This document shows positions 34,067-43,160 of a stretch of 64,000 nucleotides of DNA, one piece after another. Position numbers and translations under genes: made by a program. Numbering within the stretch: the stretch's first letter is position 1; each line of letters starts with the position of its first letter. Where the stretch lies: NCBI RefSeq assembly GCF_003418935.1, contig NZ_QVMT01000011.1:124353-188352 (forward strand). Direction: 5' to 3'. The DNA comes from Emticicia sp. C21. GTDB lineage: Bacteria; Bacteroidota; Bacteroidia; Cytophagales; Spirosomataceae. Under the pieces are notes generated by a model. The model made no database searches. It saw only the letters and a list, made by a program, of their open reading frames with translations, and was not told where the DNA came from.

Positions 34067-35161
34067 ATGGAAAATACAGCCCCTCAATTATTTAAAGTAA
34101 CCATTGATGGTGTAGAGGTTGAAGTACCACCAGGAACAACTATTTTGCAAGCGGCACGTAAAATTGGCCCAGAGGTTGCTCCTCCGGCTATGTGTTATTA
34201 TGAACCATTGAAAGGTTCGGGTGGGAAATGCCGTGCTTGTTTGGTGAAAGTTTCTGCTGGTTCGGCTAAAGACCCTCGTCCTATGCCAAAATTGGTAGCT
34301 TCTTGTATTACGCCAATTCAGGATGGTATGGTAGTTGAAAACTACACAAACCCACAGGTGGTAGATGCAAGAAAATCTGTTGTTGAATTTTTATTAATCA
34401 ATCACCCATTAGATTGCCCTATCTGCGACCAGGCTGGAGAATGTCATTTACAGGATTTCTCTTATGAGCACGGCGTTGGGACAACCAGATACGAAGAAGA
34501 TCGCCGTACTTTCGAGAAAGAAGATATTGGTCCGTATATTCAGCTGCACATGACGCGTTGTATTCTTTGCTACCGTTGTGTTTACACAGCCGACCAGATT
34601 ACAGAAAAACGTGTGCATGGGGTAATGAATCGTGGAGACCATGCAGAAATCTCAACTTATATTGGGCAGGCGATTGATAACGATTTCTCAGGAAATGTAA
34701 TTGATGTATGTCCGGTGGGAGCGTTGACTGATAAAACTTATCGTTTCAAAAACCGTGTTTGGTTCTCAAAACCAGTTGATGCCCATTGTGATTGTGAAAA
34801 GTGTAGCGGTAAAGTACAATTGTGGTATCGTGGTGATGAGGTGATTCGTGTAACAGCCCGTAAAAACGAATGGGGTGAAGTAAAAGAGTTTATCTGCAAT
34901 ACTTGCCGTTTCGAAAGAAAACAAACTAGCGAATGGACAATCGAAGGGCCGACTAAGGTTTCTCGTGCTTCAGTTATTTCGGCAAATAAATACGGTAAAA
35001 ACTTAGTTACAAAACCTGATTTCGCTCTGAAACTGGCTGAATCACAATACAAGAAAATTGATGATGATCGTCCGTATCTGCATGAGATGAGTGAGATTCA
35101 GCAATCAGAAGATTATAAAGCTTTGATGGCAAAAGACGAAAAATATTTTGGTCATAAGTAA
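34067..35161 (+). CDS. nuoG: NADH-quinone oxidoreductase subunit G, short form
   Basis: A 364-residue iron-sulfur subunit of the NADH module. It has the ferredoxin-type [2Fe-2S] motif (CYYEPLKGSGGKCRACLV), the H-C motif LDCPICDQAGECHLQDFS, and the third cluster set CILCYRC with the later Cys in DVCPVGALTDKTYRF. It stops soon after a fourth Cys group (CDCEKC...FICNTCRF) and lacks the large molybdopterin-oxidoreductase domain of E. coli NuoG (about 900 residues). Short NuoG is normal for many Bacteroidota, so this is not read as a truncation. Confidence 0.94.
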   Translation: MENTAPQLFKVTIDGVEVEVPPGTTILQAARKIGPEVAPPAMCYYEPLKGSGGKCRACLVKVSAGSAKDPRPMPKLVASCITPIQDGMVVENYTNPQVVDARKSVVEFLLINHPLDCPICDQAGECHLQDFSYEHGVGTTRYEEDRRTFEKEDIGPYIQLHMTRCILCYRCVYTADQITEKRVHGVMNRGDHAEISTYIGQAIDNDFSGNVIDVCPVGALTDKTYRFKNRVWFSKPVDAHCDCEKCSGKVQLWYRGDEVIRVTARKNEWGEVKEFICNTCRFERKQTSEWTIEGPTKVSRASVISANKYGKNLVTKPDFALKLAESQYKKIDDDRPYLHEMSEIQQSEDYKALMAKDEKYFGHK

Positions 35162-35171
35162 TTAACAAACT

Positions 35172-36347
35172 ATGAACGGTTTTATTCAGTGGGCAAACGA
35201 AACCATGTTTCTTTGGAAAGCCCTTATTATTATAGTGATTTTTGCAATTACGCTCGGCATTGCGGCCTATTCAACATGGGCAGAGCGTAAAGTAGCCGGA
35301 TATATTCAGGATAGACCAGGCCCAAACCGTGCGGGTTGGGGTGGTTTATTGCAGCCATTAGCTGATGCAGGTAAAATGTTCTTCAAAGAAGACTTTATTC
35401 CGGCACAGGCAGATAAATGGTTATTTATTTTAGGCCCTTGCTTATCGATGCTTACAGCCTTGATGTCAAGTGCAGTAGTGCCTTTTGGTGATGCATTTAT
35501 TATCGGTGGCAAAGCAGTAACAGTACAAGCTATTGAAATCAATATTGGTATTTTATACGTATTCGGTGTGGTTTCTTTAGGTGTTTATGGAGTAATGATT
35601 GGTGGTTGGGCCTCTAATAACAAATTCTCTTTGCTAGGAGCTATTCGTGCTGCTTCTCAAAATATCAGCTACGAGTTAGCGATGGGTATGTCAATTATCG
35701 CTATCTTGATGATGACAGGCTCTTTGTCACTTCGTACGATAGTTGAACAGCAACACGGTTTTAACTGGAATATCTTCTATCAGCCATTAGGTTGTTTGAT
35801 ATTCATTGTATGTGCTTTTGCAGAATGTAACCGTACACCGTTCGATTTACCTGAGTGTGAAACTGAGTTGGTAGGTGGTTATCACACAGAATATAGTTCG
35901 ATGAAATTAGGGTTTTACCTGTTTGCCGAATATATCAATATGTTTGCTTCATCTGCTGTAACAGCTTGTTTGTTCTTTGGCGGATACAACTATCCGGGTA
36001 TGGATTGGGTACAGGCACAGTTGGTTGGTGCATTTGGACAAACAGTAGGACAAAACATCGCTACTTTCATCGGTATCGGTTCAATGTTTACCAAAATCCT
36101 TTTCGGAATCTTCTTCTTTATGTGGGTTCGTTGGACAGTTCCACGTTTCCGTTATGACCAATTGATGAATTTAGGTTGGAAAGGGTTGATTCCTTTAGCT
36201 GTCGGAAATATGATAATTACAGCGGTTGCCATGCTTTCGGGCTATAAATTAGCAGGAATCTGGATTGGCTTAGCAGTTTTGATTCTGATAATATCAATTT
36301 TCTGGGCTTTACGTCCAAGGAAAGAGGCAGCGGTTTTAGGTGCTTAA
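35172..36347 (+). CDS. nuoH: NADH-quinone oxidoreductase subunit H
   Basis: A 391-residue membrane subunit with about nine helices, forming the entry to the quinone chamber and the first proton path. Typical blocks are AERKVAGYIQDRPGPNRAGW, GLLQPLADAGKMFFKED, and the acidic loop AECNRTPFDLPECETELVGG followed by YHTEYSSMKLGFYLFAEY. It is slightly longer than E. coli NuoH (325) because of loop inserts, one near residues 95-125. It starts 10 nt after nuoG. Confidence 0.96.
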   Translation: MNGFIQWANETMFLWKALIIIVIFAITLGIAAYSTWAERKVAGYIQDRPGPNRAGWGGLLQPLADAGKMFFKEDFIPAQADKWLFILGPCLSMLTALMSSAVVPFGDAFIIGGKAVTVQAIEINIGILYVFGVVSLGVYGVMIGGWASNNKFSLLGAIRAASQNISYELAMGMSIIAILMMTGSLSLRTIVEQQHGFNWNIFYQPLGCLIFIVCAFAECNRTPFDLPECETELVGGYHTEYSSMKLGFYLFAEYINMFASSAVTACLFFGGYNYPGMDWVQAQLVGAFGQTVGQNIATFIGIGSMFTKILFGIFFFMWVRWTVPRFRYDQLMNLGWKGLIPLAVGNMIITAVAMLSGYKLAGIWIGLAVLILIISIFWALRPRKEAAVLGA

Positions 36348-36405
36348 ATATAATAAGCCATTAATTTGGATTCAAATTGATGGCTTGTATTGAAATATTA
36401 AAAAT

Positions 36406-36957
36406 ATGCAATTAACTAATAGAGCTAAAAAAACTGATAAGAGTGAGCTGAGTTTATTCGAGCGCAGCTACTTACCTTCTTTAGCAACAGGTTTAGGAAT
36501 TACGATTCGTCACTTTTTCATGAAGAAGCCAACGATTCAGTATCCTGAACAAAAAAGATATTTAGGACCCGTTTTTCGTGGGCACCATATCCTAAAGAGG
36601 GATGAAGAGGGACGCGAGCGTTGTACTGCCTGTGGTTTATGCGCAGTTGCTTGCCCTGCTGAAGCTATCTCAATGGTGGCACAGGAAAGAAAAAAAGGTG
36701 AAGAGCATCTATACCGTGAAGAAAAATATGCGGCAGTATATGAAATTAATATGCTACGCTGTATTTTCTGTGGTCTTTGCGAAGAGGCTTGCCCTAAACA
36801 AGCAGTTTATCTTCGTCATGATAAATTTGTACCGGTATTCACAGAGCGTGAAGATGTGATTTTTGGTAAAGATAAATTGGTAGAAGACCCAAATAACCGC
36901 TATCGCCGTGATGCATGGACGAAAGAGGATGCAATGAAACTTTGGAAAAACGATTAA
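36406..36957 (+). CDS. nuoI: NADH-quinone oxidoreductase subunit I
   Basis: A 183-residue ferredoxin-like subunit with two [4Fe-4S] clusters linking NuoG to NuoB. The two motifs are CTACGLCAVACPAEAI and CIFCGLCEEACPKQAV, both complete. The N-terminus has an amphipathic membrane-attachment stretch before RPTIQYPEQ-type sequence (KKPTIQYPEQKRYLGP). The C-terminal tail is charged (NRYRRDAWTKEDAMKLWKND). It lies 58 nt after nuoH and 32 nt before nuoJ. Confidence 0.96.
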   Translation: MQLTNRAKKTDKSELSLFERSYLPSLATGLGITIRHFFMKKPTIQYPEQKRYLGPVFRGHHILKRDEEGRERCTACGLCAVACPAEAISMVAQERKKGEEHLYREEKYAAVYEINMLRCIFCGLCEEACPKQAVYLRHDKFVPVFTEREDVIFGKDKLVEDPNNRYRRDAWTKEDAMKLWKND

Positions 36958-36989
36958 CTCAAATAGAAATCATTTGAGATACTTATAAT

Positions 36990-37535
36990 ATGGAATATCT
37001 TAAAAACATACTAAGCCTCCCACCCATTTATTACACCTTTGCGATACTATCAGTACTGACTCTTTTCGGAGCCTTAGGTACTGTGATGTCACGCAACCCT
37101 GTGCATAGTGTAATTTATATGATAGTTACATTCTTTTCACTATCAGCGCACTATATTTTATTAAATGCACAGTTTTTAGCTGCGGTTAACATTATCGTAT
37201 ATGCAGGGGCAATCATGGTCTTGTTCTTGTTTGTTATCATGTTTTTGAACATGAAACAGGAAGCCGAAGAAATGAAAAAGGAAAAAATCATTTATACTGC
37301 TGTAATAACAGCTGTTATTTTAGGTGGGATATTGATTATTTTCTTACGTAGAGCCGAGCGCGAACCTGTGAATCCTTTGACTTATAACTCACAAAGTGGA
37401 ATGATTGAGGTTTTGGGTAGATCATTATACGGCGAGTATCTTTTACCTTTTGAGTTGATTTCGATTTTGCTTTTGGTTGCCATGGCCGGAGCTGTAATGT
37501 TAGGGAAGAGAGAAGCCGGAGAGAGACATTTCTAA
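36990..37535 (+). CDS. nuoJ: NADH-quinone oxidoreductase subunit J
   Basis: A 181-residue membrane subunit with five helices. The third helix region contains AAVNIIVYAGAIMVLFLFVIM, which holds the pi-bulge helix characteristic of NuoJ (shown here in shortened form as VYAGAIMVLFLFVI). The protein ends MAGAVMLGKREAGERHF. It is the last nuo gene of the operon: a strong terminator follows 27 nt after the stop. nuoK, nuoL, nuoM and nuoN, which usually come next, are not in the window. Confidence 0.94.
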   Translation: MEYLKNILSLPPIYYTFAILSVLTLFGALGTVMSRNPVHSVIYMIVTFFSLSAHYILLNAQFLAAVNIIVYAGAIMVLFLFVIMFLNMKQEAEEMKKEKIIYTAVITAVILGGILIIFLRRAEREPVNPLTYNSQSGMIEVLGRSLYGEYLLPFELISILLLVAMAGAVMLGKREAGERHF

Positions 37536-37562
37536 GATTTTGAATCAGAAATTTTCTATATA

Positions 37563-37600
37563 AAAAATCCCTTTCTAAACCAGGAAAGGGATTTTTGTTT
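37563..37600 (+). terminator. terminator closing the nuo operon after nuoJ
   Basis: A perfect 13-bp stem (37563-37575 with 37584-37596) with an 8-nt loop and T-rich tail (ATTTTTGTTT). It is symmetrical enough to stop the convergent minus-strand gene as well. Its place directly after nuoJ shows that nuoKLMN is not part of this transcript. Confidence 0.92.
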
Positions 37601-37648
37601 GGAGCCATGTGTAATGAACTACACATCGCATTTATCAGGGTTCAATCA

Positions 37649-38014
37649 TCAGATAGTCGATTCTTTTACGGAAATAACAATATTGTTTTTCTTATTATAC
37701 TTTTCTACAAATTGTTGCCATGTCTCTTTTTTCTTAAAAACATAACGATATGCCCATAAGATTGTGGCTGTAGGAATAATATCAGTAAATGGTATAATTT
37801 CTTCCAAAAATCCAAATGCAGCCCCGAAACTTGTACGATGTACAGCAAATATTAAAGCTGCAATAACAGGTGCTAAAACCAAATCAAAAGTTTCGCCTAA
37901 GGCAGGTAATAAAAAAGTTGACATACCCAACGCATCTATAGCTAAACTTGCTAATAAATCAAAGCGACGTCTTTCAGCAAACTTTTCATTCAATTCTACG
38001 TTATTTTTGTTCAT
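37649..38014 (-). CDS. small membrane protein of unknown function
   Basis: A 121-residue protein with two or three hydrophobic stretches (about residues 20-40, 42-62 and 78-92). The start is charged (NKNNVELNEKFAERRRFDLL). The middle holds LPALGETFDLVLAPVIAALI and FGFLEEIIPFTDIIPTATIL, and the tail is basic (KKKETWQQFVEKYNKKNN). I recognise no family name, although the LGETFD-APV and FxEE-PFTDIIPT pattern looks conserved. It is convergent with the nuo operon and divergent from the adenine deaminase gene, so it is probably monocistronic. Start ATG 38014 leaves 230 bp for the divergent promoters. Confidence 0.65.
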   Translation of the reverse strand: MNKNNVELNEKFAERRRFDLLASLAIDALGMSTFLLPALGETFDLVLAPVIAALIFAVHRTSFGAAFGFLEEIIPFTDIIPTATILWAYRYVFKKKETWQQFVEKYNKKNNIVISVKESTI

Positions 38015-38245
38015 TTCAAATACGATTGATTAATTTATACATTTAAACGTAAAATCACTCAAAAAGTATCAAAAAAATAAATGTTTTTTGAAAAGTGCAC
38101 GTTTGATGAAAATTTGACTATTTTCGTAGTACTAGTAGTCTGAGTTAGCCTTTTATGAAAAAGCATTATATCTTCAATTTGCAACCAGATATAATCAGAT
38201 AAGCAACAAATCTATTTTACCCTATAAAATCAAGTTTTAGAGAAG

Positions 38246-39892
38246 ATGACGACCTATACAGCCAATCTGGTAAATGTGTTTGACGGAACAATTGAATTTG
38301 GAGAATTAACGGTAGAAAACAAAAGAATTCAGCAGATAAAGTATCTAGGAGCCGAAAGAGCAGGGGAGAAGTATATACTGCCGGGATTAATAGATGCCCA
38401 TATTCATGTGGAAAGTTCTATGCTTACTCCAGCTCAGTTTGCAAGGCTCGCTGTAGTACATGGTACAGTTGGAACCGTTTCGGATCCTCATGAAATTGCT
38501 AACGTTCTGGGAGCTGAAGGAGTAAGGTATATGATAGAAGATGGGCGTAAAGTACCTTTTAAATTCTGCTTTGGTGCACCTTCGTGTGTGCCTGCTACGG
38601 CTTTTGAAACTGCAGGAGCCACTGTAACGGTAGAAGACATTGCAAATTTATTTTCCTACAAAGAAGTCGGCTATCTGGCTGAAATGATGAACTTCCCGGG
38701 TGTATTGAACGAAGATCCTGTTGTGATGCAGAAACTGGCTTTAGCTAAAGCTTTTAATAAACCTATAGACGGCCATGCTCCAGGGTTAAGAGGAGCAGCT
38801 GCCAAGAAATATATAGAAGCAGGTATTGAAACTGACCACGAGTGTTTTACCAAGGGTGAAGCCCTCGAAAAACTGAAATTAGGTATGAAAATCCTGATTC
38901 GGGAAGGAAGTGCCGCTAAGAATTTTGAAGAACTGATTCCCTTGGCTGATACCTATTATTCAGAAATGATGTTCTGCTCAGATGATAAACATCCGGATAA
39001 TTTAGTGGAAGGACATATCAATCAATTGATTAAAAGAGCAATAGCCAAGGGCATAGATAAGTTTAAAGTGCTACGTATGGCTACCATTAATCCTGTATTG
39101 CACTACCGGATGAATGTGGGTTTATTAAGAGAAGGAGATTGGGCAGATTTCATCATAGTTGATAATCTGGAAAATTTTGAAGTGCTTGAAACCTATATTG
39201 ATGGAGAAAAAGTAGCAGAAAATGGAACTTCATTAATGAAAAACCTTACAAGTGAAGTAATTAATAATTTCAACTGTCGACCACTTGACCCTCAGGATAT
39301 AGTAGTAGTAGCGCCTCATAAAGGCAATCTATTGCGTGTAATCCAAACCATAGACGGGCAGTTAATTACTAAAGAATTACTAGTAGAGCCAAAAATAGCA
39401 GAAGCTAAAGTAGTTTCAGATATAGAGAATGATATATTAAAAGTTGTAGTTCATAATAGATATAATGATGCTAAACCAGTGATAGCTTTCATTAATAATT
39501 TTGGTTTAAAAGAAGGTGCAATCGCTTCGTCGGTAGCGCATGATTCTCATAATATTATAGCAGTAGGCGTTGATGATGAATCTATCTGTGAGGCAGTTAA
39601 TCTGATAGTAAGAGAGAAAGGCGGAGTGTCTGCTGTAAGCAACATGAAAAAAGGTGTTTTGGCCTTACCAGTAGCGGGATTAATGAGTAATGAAGATGGT
39701 TACAAAGTAGCTGAAAGCTATACCATGATTGATAAATTTGCCAAAGAACAATTGGGTAGTACACTTATCTCTCCATTCATGAGCCTCTCATTTATGGCGT
39801 TATTGGTAATTCCTTCATTGAAATTAAGTGATTTAGGTTTATTTGATGGAAATACGTTTAGTTTTGTGGATTTGTTTCAGGCACAAGAATAG
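38246..39892 (+). CDS. ade: adenine deaminase
   Basis: A 548-residue metal-dependent amidohydrolase that converts adenine to hypoxanthine and ammonia in purine salvage. Metal-binding motifs are intact: [13 protein letters not shown] near residue 50, SDPHEIANV, the GHAPGL segment and [11 protein letters not shown]. The C-terminal region ([28 protein letters not shown]) is typical of the Ade-type family rather than adenosine deaminase. Length matches the family (about 550-590). It is monocistronic and ends at a shared bidirectional terminator. Confidence 0.95.
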   Translation: MTTYTANLVNVFDGTIEFGELTVENKRIQQIKYLGAERAGEKYILPGLIDAHIHVESSMLTPAQFARLAVVHGTVGTVSDPHEIANVLGAEGVRYMIEDGRKVPFKFCFGAPSCVPATAFETAGATVTVEDIANLFSYKEVGYLAEMMNFPGVLNEDPVVMQKLALAKAFNKPIDGHAPGLRGAAAKKYIEAGIETDHECFTKGEALEKLKLGMKILIREGSAAKNFEELIPLADTYYSEMMFCSDDKHPDNLVEGHINQLIKRAIAKGIDKFKVLRMATINPVLHYRMNVGLLREGDWADFIIVDNLENFEVLETYIDGEKVAENGTSLMKNLTSEVINNFNCRPLDPQDIVVVAPHKGNLLRVIQTIDGQLITKELLVEPKIAEAKVVSDIENDILKVVVHNRYNDAKPVIAFINNFGLKEGAIASSVAHDSHNIIAVGVDDESICEAVNLIVREKGGVSAVSNMKKGVLALPVAGLMSNEDGYKVAESYTMIDKFAKEQLGSTLISPFMSLSFMALLVIPSLKLSDLGLFDGNTFSFVDLFQAQE

Positions 39893-39904
39893 TAATTCAT
39901 TTAT

Positions 39905-39958
39905 GATTTTTTAGCTCGTTGAAACACAATGCATCGTGTCTCAACGAGCTAAAAAATC
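39905..39958. terminator. bidirectional terminator between ade and the dehydratase gene
   Basis: A long inverted repeat (39905-39958) pairs GATTTTTTAGCTCGTTGA with TCAACGAGCTAAAAAATC around a near-palindromic ACACAATGCATCGTGT loop. The T-runs at both ends suit termination in either direction between convergent genes. Confidence 0.88.
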
Positions 39959-39965
39959 AATCTTT

Positions 39966-40913
39966 TCAAAATGGCAATTTCCCTAAATCGACATTTCCCC
40001 CAGTAAGAATAATACCAACCCGTTTCCCTACAAATCGATTTTTTTCTTTAAGTAATGCCGCAAAAGGGACTGCAGATGATGGTTCAATCACAATCTTCAA
40101 TTGCTCCCAAACCAAACGCATAGCCGCAATAATTTCTTCTTCGCTAACAGTGATAATATCTTTTACATAAGTGCGAATAATTTCAATAGTCTTGTCTCCC
40201 AAAGTAGTTAATAAACCATCAGCAATAGTCTTAATATAAGGTGCTTTTTCTATTTTACCACTTTTGAATGATAATATGGCATCGGCTGCACCTTCGGGTT
40301 CTCCGGCTATTACTTCAGCATTTGGTAATAGATAATGTGTTGCTAAGGCAGTGCCGCTTAATAGGCCACCACCTCCTACAGGTGCCATTATTACATGCAG
40401 GTCACCTGCTTGTTCAATTAATTCTACAGCTGCAGTTGCTTGTCCGGCTATTACATCATAGTTATTGAACGGATGTATGAAAGTTGCTCCTTTTTTTTCG
40501 ATTATCTTTTGAACTGTGGTTTCTCTCGCCTCCAAAGTAGGCTCACATTCAATGATTTCACCACCCAAATATTTTACCCCATTTTTTTTGATTTCAGGGG
40601 CATTGTTAGGCATTACGATATAAGCCCTTGAGCCGACAGCTTTGGCAGCCAAAGCAATGGCCTGCGCATGATTTCCTGATGAATGTGTAGTAATACCCTT
40701 TTGCTGGTCTTCTTTGCTTAAAGACAATACGGCATTCATGCCTCCACGCGCCTTAAACGCGCCGATTTTTTGAAGGTTTTCGCATTTAAAGAATACGTGG
40801 CAACCTGCTAGCTCATTAATGGCATCCGAAGTCAATACAGGTGTTTTATTAATATAAATTCTGATTCTCTCGTGAGTATCTCTGATGTCGTCAAATGTTG
40901 GAATATGATTCAT
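39966..40913 (-). CDS. PLP-dependent threonine/serine ammonia-lyase
   Basis: A 315-residue fold-type II PLP enzyme. The PLP lysine is in FFKCENLQKIGAFKARGG, the phosphate-binding and substrate loop is THSSGNHAQAIALAAK, and the glycine loop is APVGGGGLLSGTALA. It lacks the C-terminal ACT domain of biosynthetic IlvA, so it is the short form: a catabolic threonine dehydratase or a Ser/Thr dehydratase-racemase. Which activity dominates cannot be read from sequence. It is the last gene of a tight minus-strand cluster with a DinB protein and a maltokinase-like gene, 25 nt after dinB. Confidence 0.9.
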   Translation of the reverse strand: MNHIPTFDDIRDTHERIRIYINKTPVLTSDAINELAGCHVFFKCENLQKIGAFKARGGMNAVLSLSKEDQQKGITTHSSGNHAQAIALAAKAVGSRAYIVMPNNAPEIKKNGVKYLGGEIIECEPTLEARETTVQKIIEKKGATFIHPFNNYDVIAGQATAAVELIEQAGDLHVIMAPVGGGGLLSGTALATHYLLPNAEVIAGEPEGAADAILSFKSGKIEKAPYIKTIADGLLTTLGDKTIEIIRTYVKDIITVSEEEIIAAMRLVWEQLKIVIEPSSAVPFAALLKEKNRFVGKRVGIILTGGNVDLGKLPF

Positions 40914-40938
40914 TAGAATGTTGATGAAAAGCGCCGAT

Positions 40939-41379
40939 TTAACGGTAATAAAAAATATAGTCAGTGGCCGGAAGTTTCTCTACCTGGCCTTTGATTAATA
41001 AAACGATTTGACCTCTATGATAGGAAGCGTGTAGTGCCATGTGTGTGAGTATATCACTCAATATACTACTATGTTGCTCACCTCTTGAATTGGTATATCT
41101 AACAACACGATCGAAATCTTCTCTGTCTATGATTTGCTGTAATGATTGATAATTTGCATCAAACAATCCTTTTACAGCTTCTTTCTCATAGATTGACCAA
41201 ACCTTAGTATCTGACCGTGTGCCATTCATCCTCTCAATCCAGATAGTTTGGGCTGCTGCCATATGAGAGATGATTTCATGTGTTCTGTCAGAGGCTTGTC
41301 TCGCCTCCAGAAATGTCTCTAAAACCTTGACATTAGCCCAGTGTTCGTGCTCGAAGAGTTTCTGAAAATATGCTTTCAT
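40939..41379 (-). CDS. DinB-fold protein
   Basis: A 146-residue four-helix bundle protein of the DinB/DfsB-like superfamily. Candidate metal ligands are His in HEHWANVKVLETFLEA at the N-terminus and the pair in MALHASYHRGQIVLL near residue 115. That spacing is typical of the family, where three His bind a divalent metal. Members include thiol transferases (bacillithiol or mycothiol S-transferases), and the function of most is unknown. It starts 1 nt after the maltokinase-like gene ends, so the two are translated from one message. Confidence 0.85.
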   Translation of the reverse strand: MKAYFQKLFEHEHWANVKVLETFLEARQASDRTHEIISHMAAAQTIWIERMNGTRSDTKVWSIYEKEAVKGLFDANYQSLQQIIDREDFDRVVRYTNSRGEQHSSILSDILTHMALHASYHRGQIVLLIKGQVEKLPATDYIFYYR

Positions 41380-41380
41380 A

Positions 41381-42928
41381 TCAACGTCTTAGTTTTTCAA
41401 TTTCATTAATTACCTCTACAATTCCTTTTAATGGAATTTTCACCCATGTTGGTCTATAATTAACTTCATAGCCTAATTCATAAATGGCTTTTTCCAACAA
41501 GTGGAACAATAGAAGGTAGTTTACTTCATTTGGGTCTTTAAATAAAGGATGTGGCGACCCAAACATCGACAAATACTCTTCTAAATAAGTATCTTTAATT
41601 AGTTTATACCAACGGTCAGCCGCGCGCTGCAAGACAACCGTTTCCTTTGTACTGGTTTCAGCTGAGTTAAAGAGTTTGGCAGAAACAGCATAATGATACG
41701 AACGAATCATACCTGCCACATCTTTTAACGGAGAATGTTTGATTTTGCGCTCGGTAATGCTACTTTCAGGCTCTCCCTCAAAATCTATAATGACAAGATC
41801 ATCATTAGTTGCCAGAATCTGCCCTAGATGAAAATCACCATGTATACGTGTTCGGAAGGATGACAGCGGACGAGTCAGCACCTGATCAACAAAGTCCAGA
41901 ATCAGGTCTTTAGCTTCCATAAATGTCCAGGCGAGATTCTGAGCCTGCTCATCTAACTTTAAATAATTATCCGTCAGAAGTGTGTAGCGACGCTCTAGTA
42001 GCGTTTCAAATTTTTCGTGTAAATATCTTCTATATGGGCGGTCGAATGGTTCAGCATTGAAACTATCTGCGCCACGTAAGGCAAATAAAGCCAGGTGCAT
42101 TTGTGCGGTGCGGTGTGCCAGTTGCGTAACTTTATCGAATACGGATTCTTTAATCTGGAAATTTCCCTCTACAAAGGCTTCTAGAAAGTCATTCAGGTAA
42201 TCGCCTGTCATGCTCCAGTCGTCTTTGATATTTTCTACCACCTGCACCATTACTCCGAAAGTTACCGCAGCATCATTTTGACGATTCCATGTAATACTTC
42301 CGGCAAACAATGGGATATTTCTGAATTCTGAATACTGTGTAATGAATTCAACCATCTCAACTTCCGGATTGGTCTCTGAAAAGATTTTTCGATACAATTT
42401 TAGAAAGTATTTTCCGCCAAAAATCATGGCCGAATTAGAAGAGTCAATATCAGGTAAATTAGAATCTATTTCGTCTGATTTTTCTACAAAAGCTTTCCCT
42501 TTTGAAAAGGTTAATAAATCCTTATTATATTGTGTGAGTTGAGATTGATTGAAAATACTTTTGTAAAGTGCATTGCGGAAATTGGCATCATAGATGGCAT
42601 CAACTAGATGCCCAGTCTTATCGTCCAATGATGCCTTACTGAGAATTCCTTTTGTAGGAATATCCTGCGTATTTTCTTCAACAAAAGAAAGAGGGAGCAG
42701 ATATAATTCATTATCACCTTCTTCATATCGGGCTTCAAAAACCATGAAGATGAACTCTTCAAAGTGCACGACATGTCTTACTTTCAATTGTTTAATCTTC
42801 CGTGATTTTCCGGCAAACCAACGGCATTGCTTGATATAAGGTGGTAGAATGTTATCTTCTAAAACTGTGTGTACATACTTATCCTTCTCAAATCCTTTCC
42901 ACTCAATGGTTAATACGAATTCGGTCAT
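41381..42928 (-). CDS. maltokinase-like protein (Mak N-cap and APH-type kinase domains)
   Basis: A 515-residue protein related to maltokinase Pep2 and to the kinase part of TreS-fused proteins. The N-terminal cap (about 25-130) has PPYIKQCRWFAGKSRKIK, the mark of this group. The kinase core has RIHGDFHLGQIL as catalytic loop and IIDFEGEPESSITERKIKHS as the metal-binding segment, then SPLKDVAGMIRSYHYA. It would phosphorylate maltose to maltose 1-phosphate. No trehalose synthase (treS) or GlgE gene is beside it, which leaves its pathway open. First gene of a three-gene unit. Confidence 0.85.
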   Translation of the reverse strand: MTEFVLTIEWKGFEKDKYVHTVLEDNILPPYIKQCRWFAGKSRKIKQLKVRHVVHFEEFIFMVFEARYEEGDNELYLLPLSFVEENTQDIPTKGILSKASLDDKTGHLVDAIYDANFRNALYKSIFNQSQLTQYNKDLLTFSKGKAFVEKSDEIDSNLPDIDSSNSAMIFGGKYFLKLYRKIFSETNPEVEMVEFITQYSEFRNIPLFAGSITWNRQNDAAVTFGVMVQVVENIKDDWSMTGDYLNDFLEAFVEGNFQIKESVFDKVTQLAHRTAQMHLALFALRGADSFNAEPFDRPYRRYLHEKFETLLERRYTLLTDNYLKLDEQAQNLAWTFMEAKDLILDFVDQVLTRPLSSFRTRIHGDFHLGQILATNDDLVIIDFEGEPESSITERKIKHSPLKDVAGMIRSYHYAVSAKLFNSAETSTKETVVLQRAADRWYKLIKDTYLEEYLSMFGSPHPLFKDPNEVNYLLLFHLLEKAIYELGYEVNYRPTWVKIPLKGIVEVINEIEKLRR

Positions 42929-43079
42929 TTTAGCAAGATGGTTAAAGTAATATTTGCGAAGATAGCATTTAGCCTTACATTTTTTTAATTATTTATTATA
43001 TTTCATTTTTTATTAATAGATTATCTGGATGACCAATGTGATACGAGTAAAATTTATTAATAAGCTCTTAAAAACAAAT

Positions 43080-43117
43080 AAACCATCTATTCTCAGATTG
43101 CTGAAAATAGATGGTTT
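43080..43117 (-). terminator. terminator of the permease gene
   Basis: AAACCATCTATT (43080-43091) pairs with AATAGATGGTTT (43106-43117); an inner TCAG/CTGA extends the stem. On the minus strand it is followed by TATTTGTTTTT. It closes the minus-strand permease gene 44 nt after its stop. Confidence 0.82.
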
Positions 43118-43160
43118 CTAATTTTATTTTTGTTGTAAAGCTTAATTATTAAATTGAACT

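Noticed and set aside
34067-35161. nuoG as a truncated pseudogene
   Set aside because: All iron-sulfur motifs are complete, and short NuoG without the molybdopterin domain is usual in many Bacteroidota.
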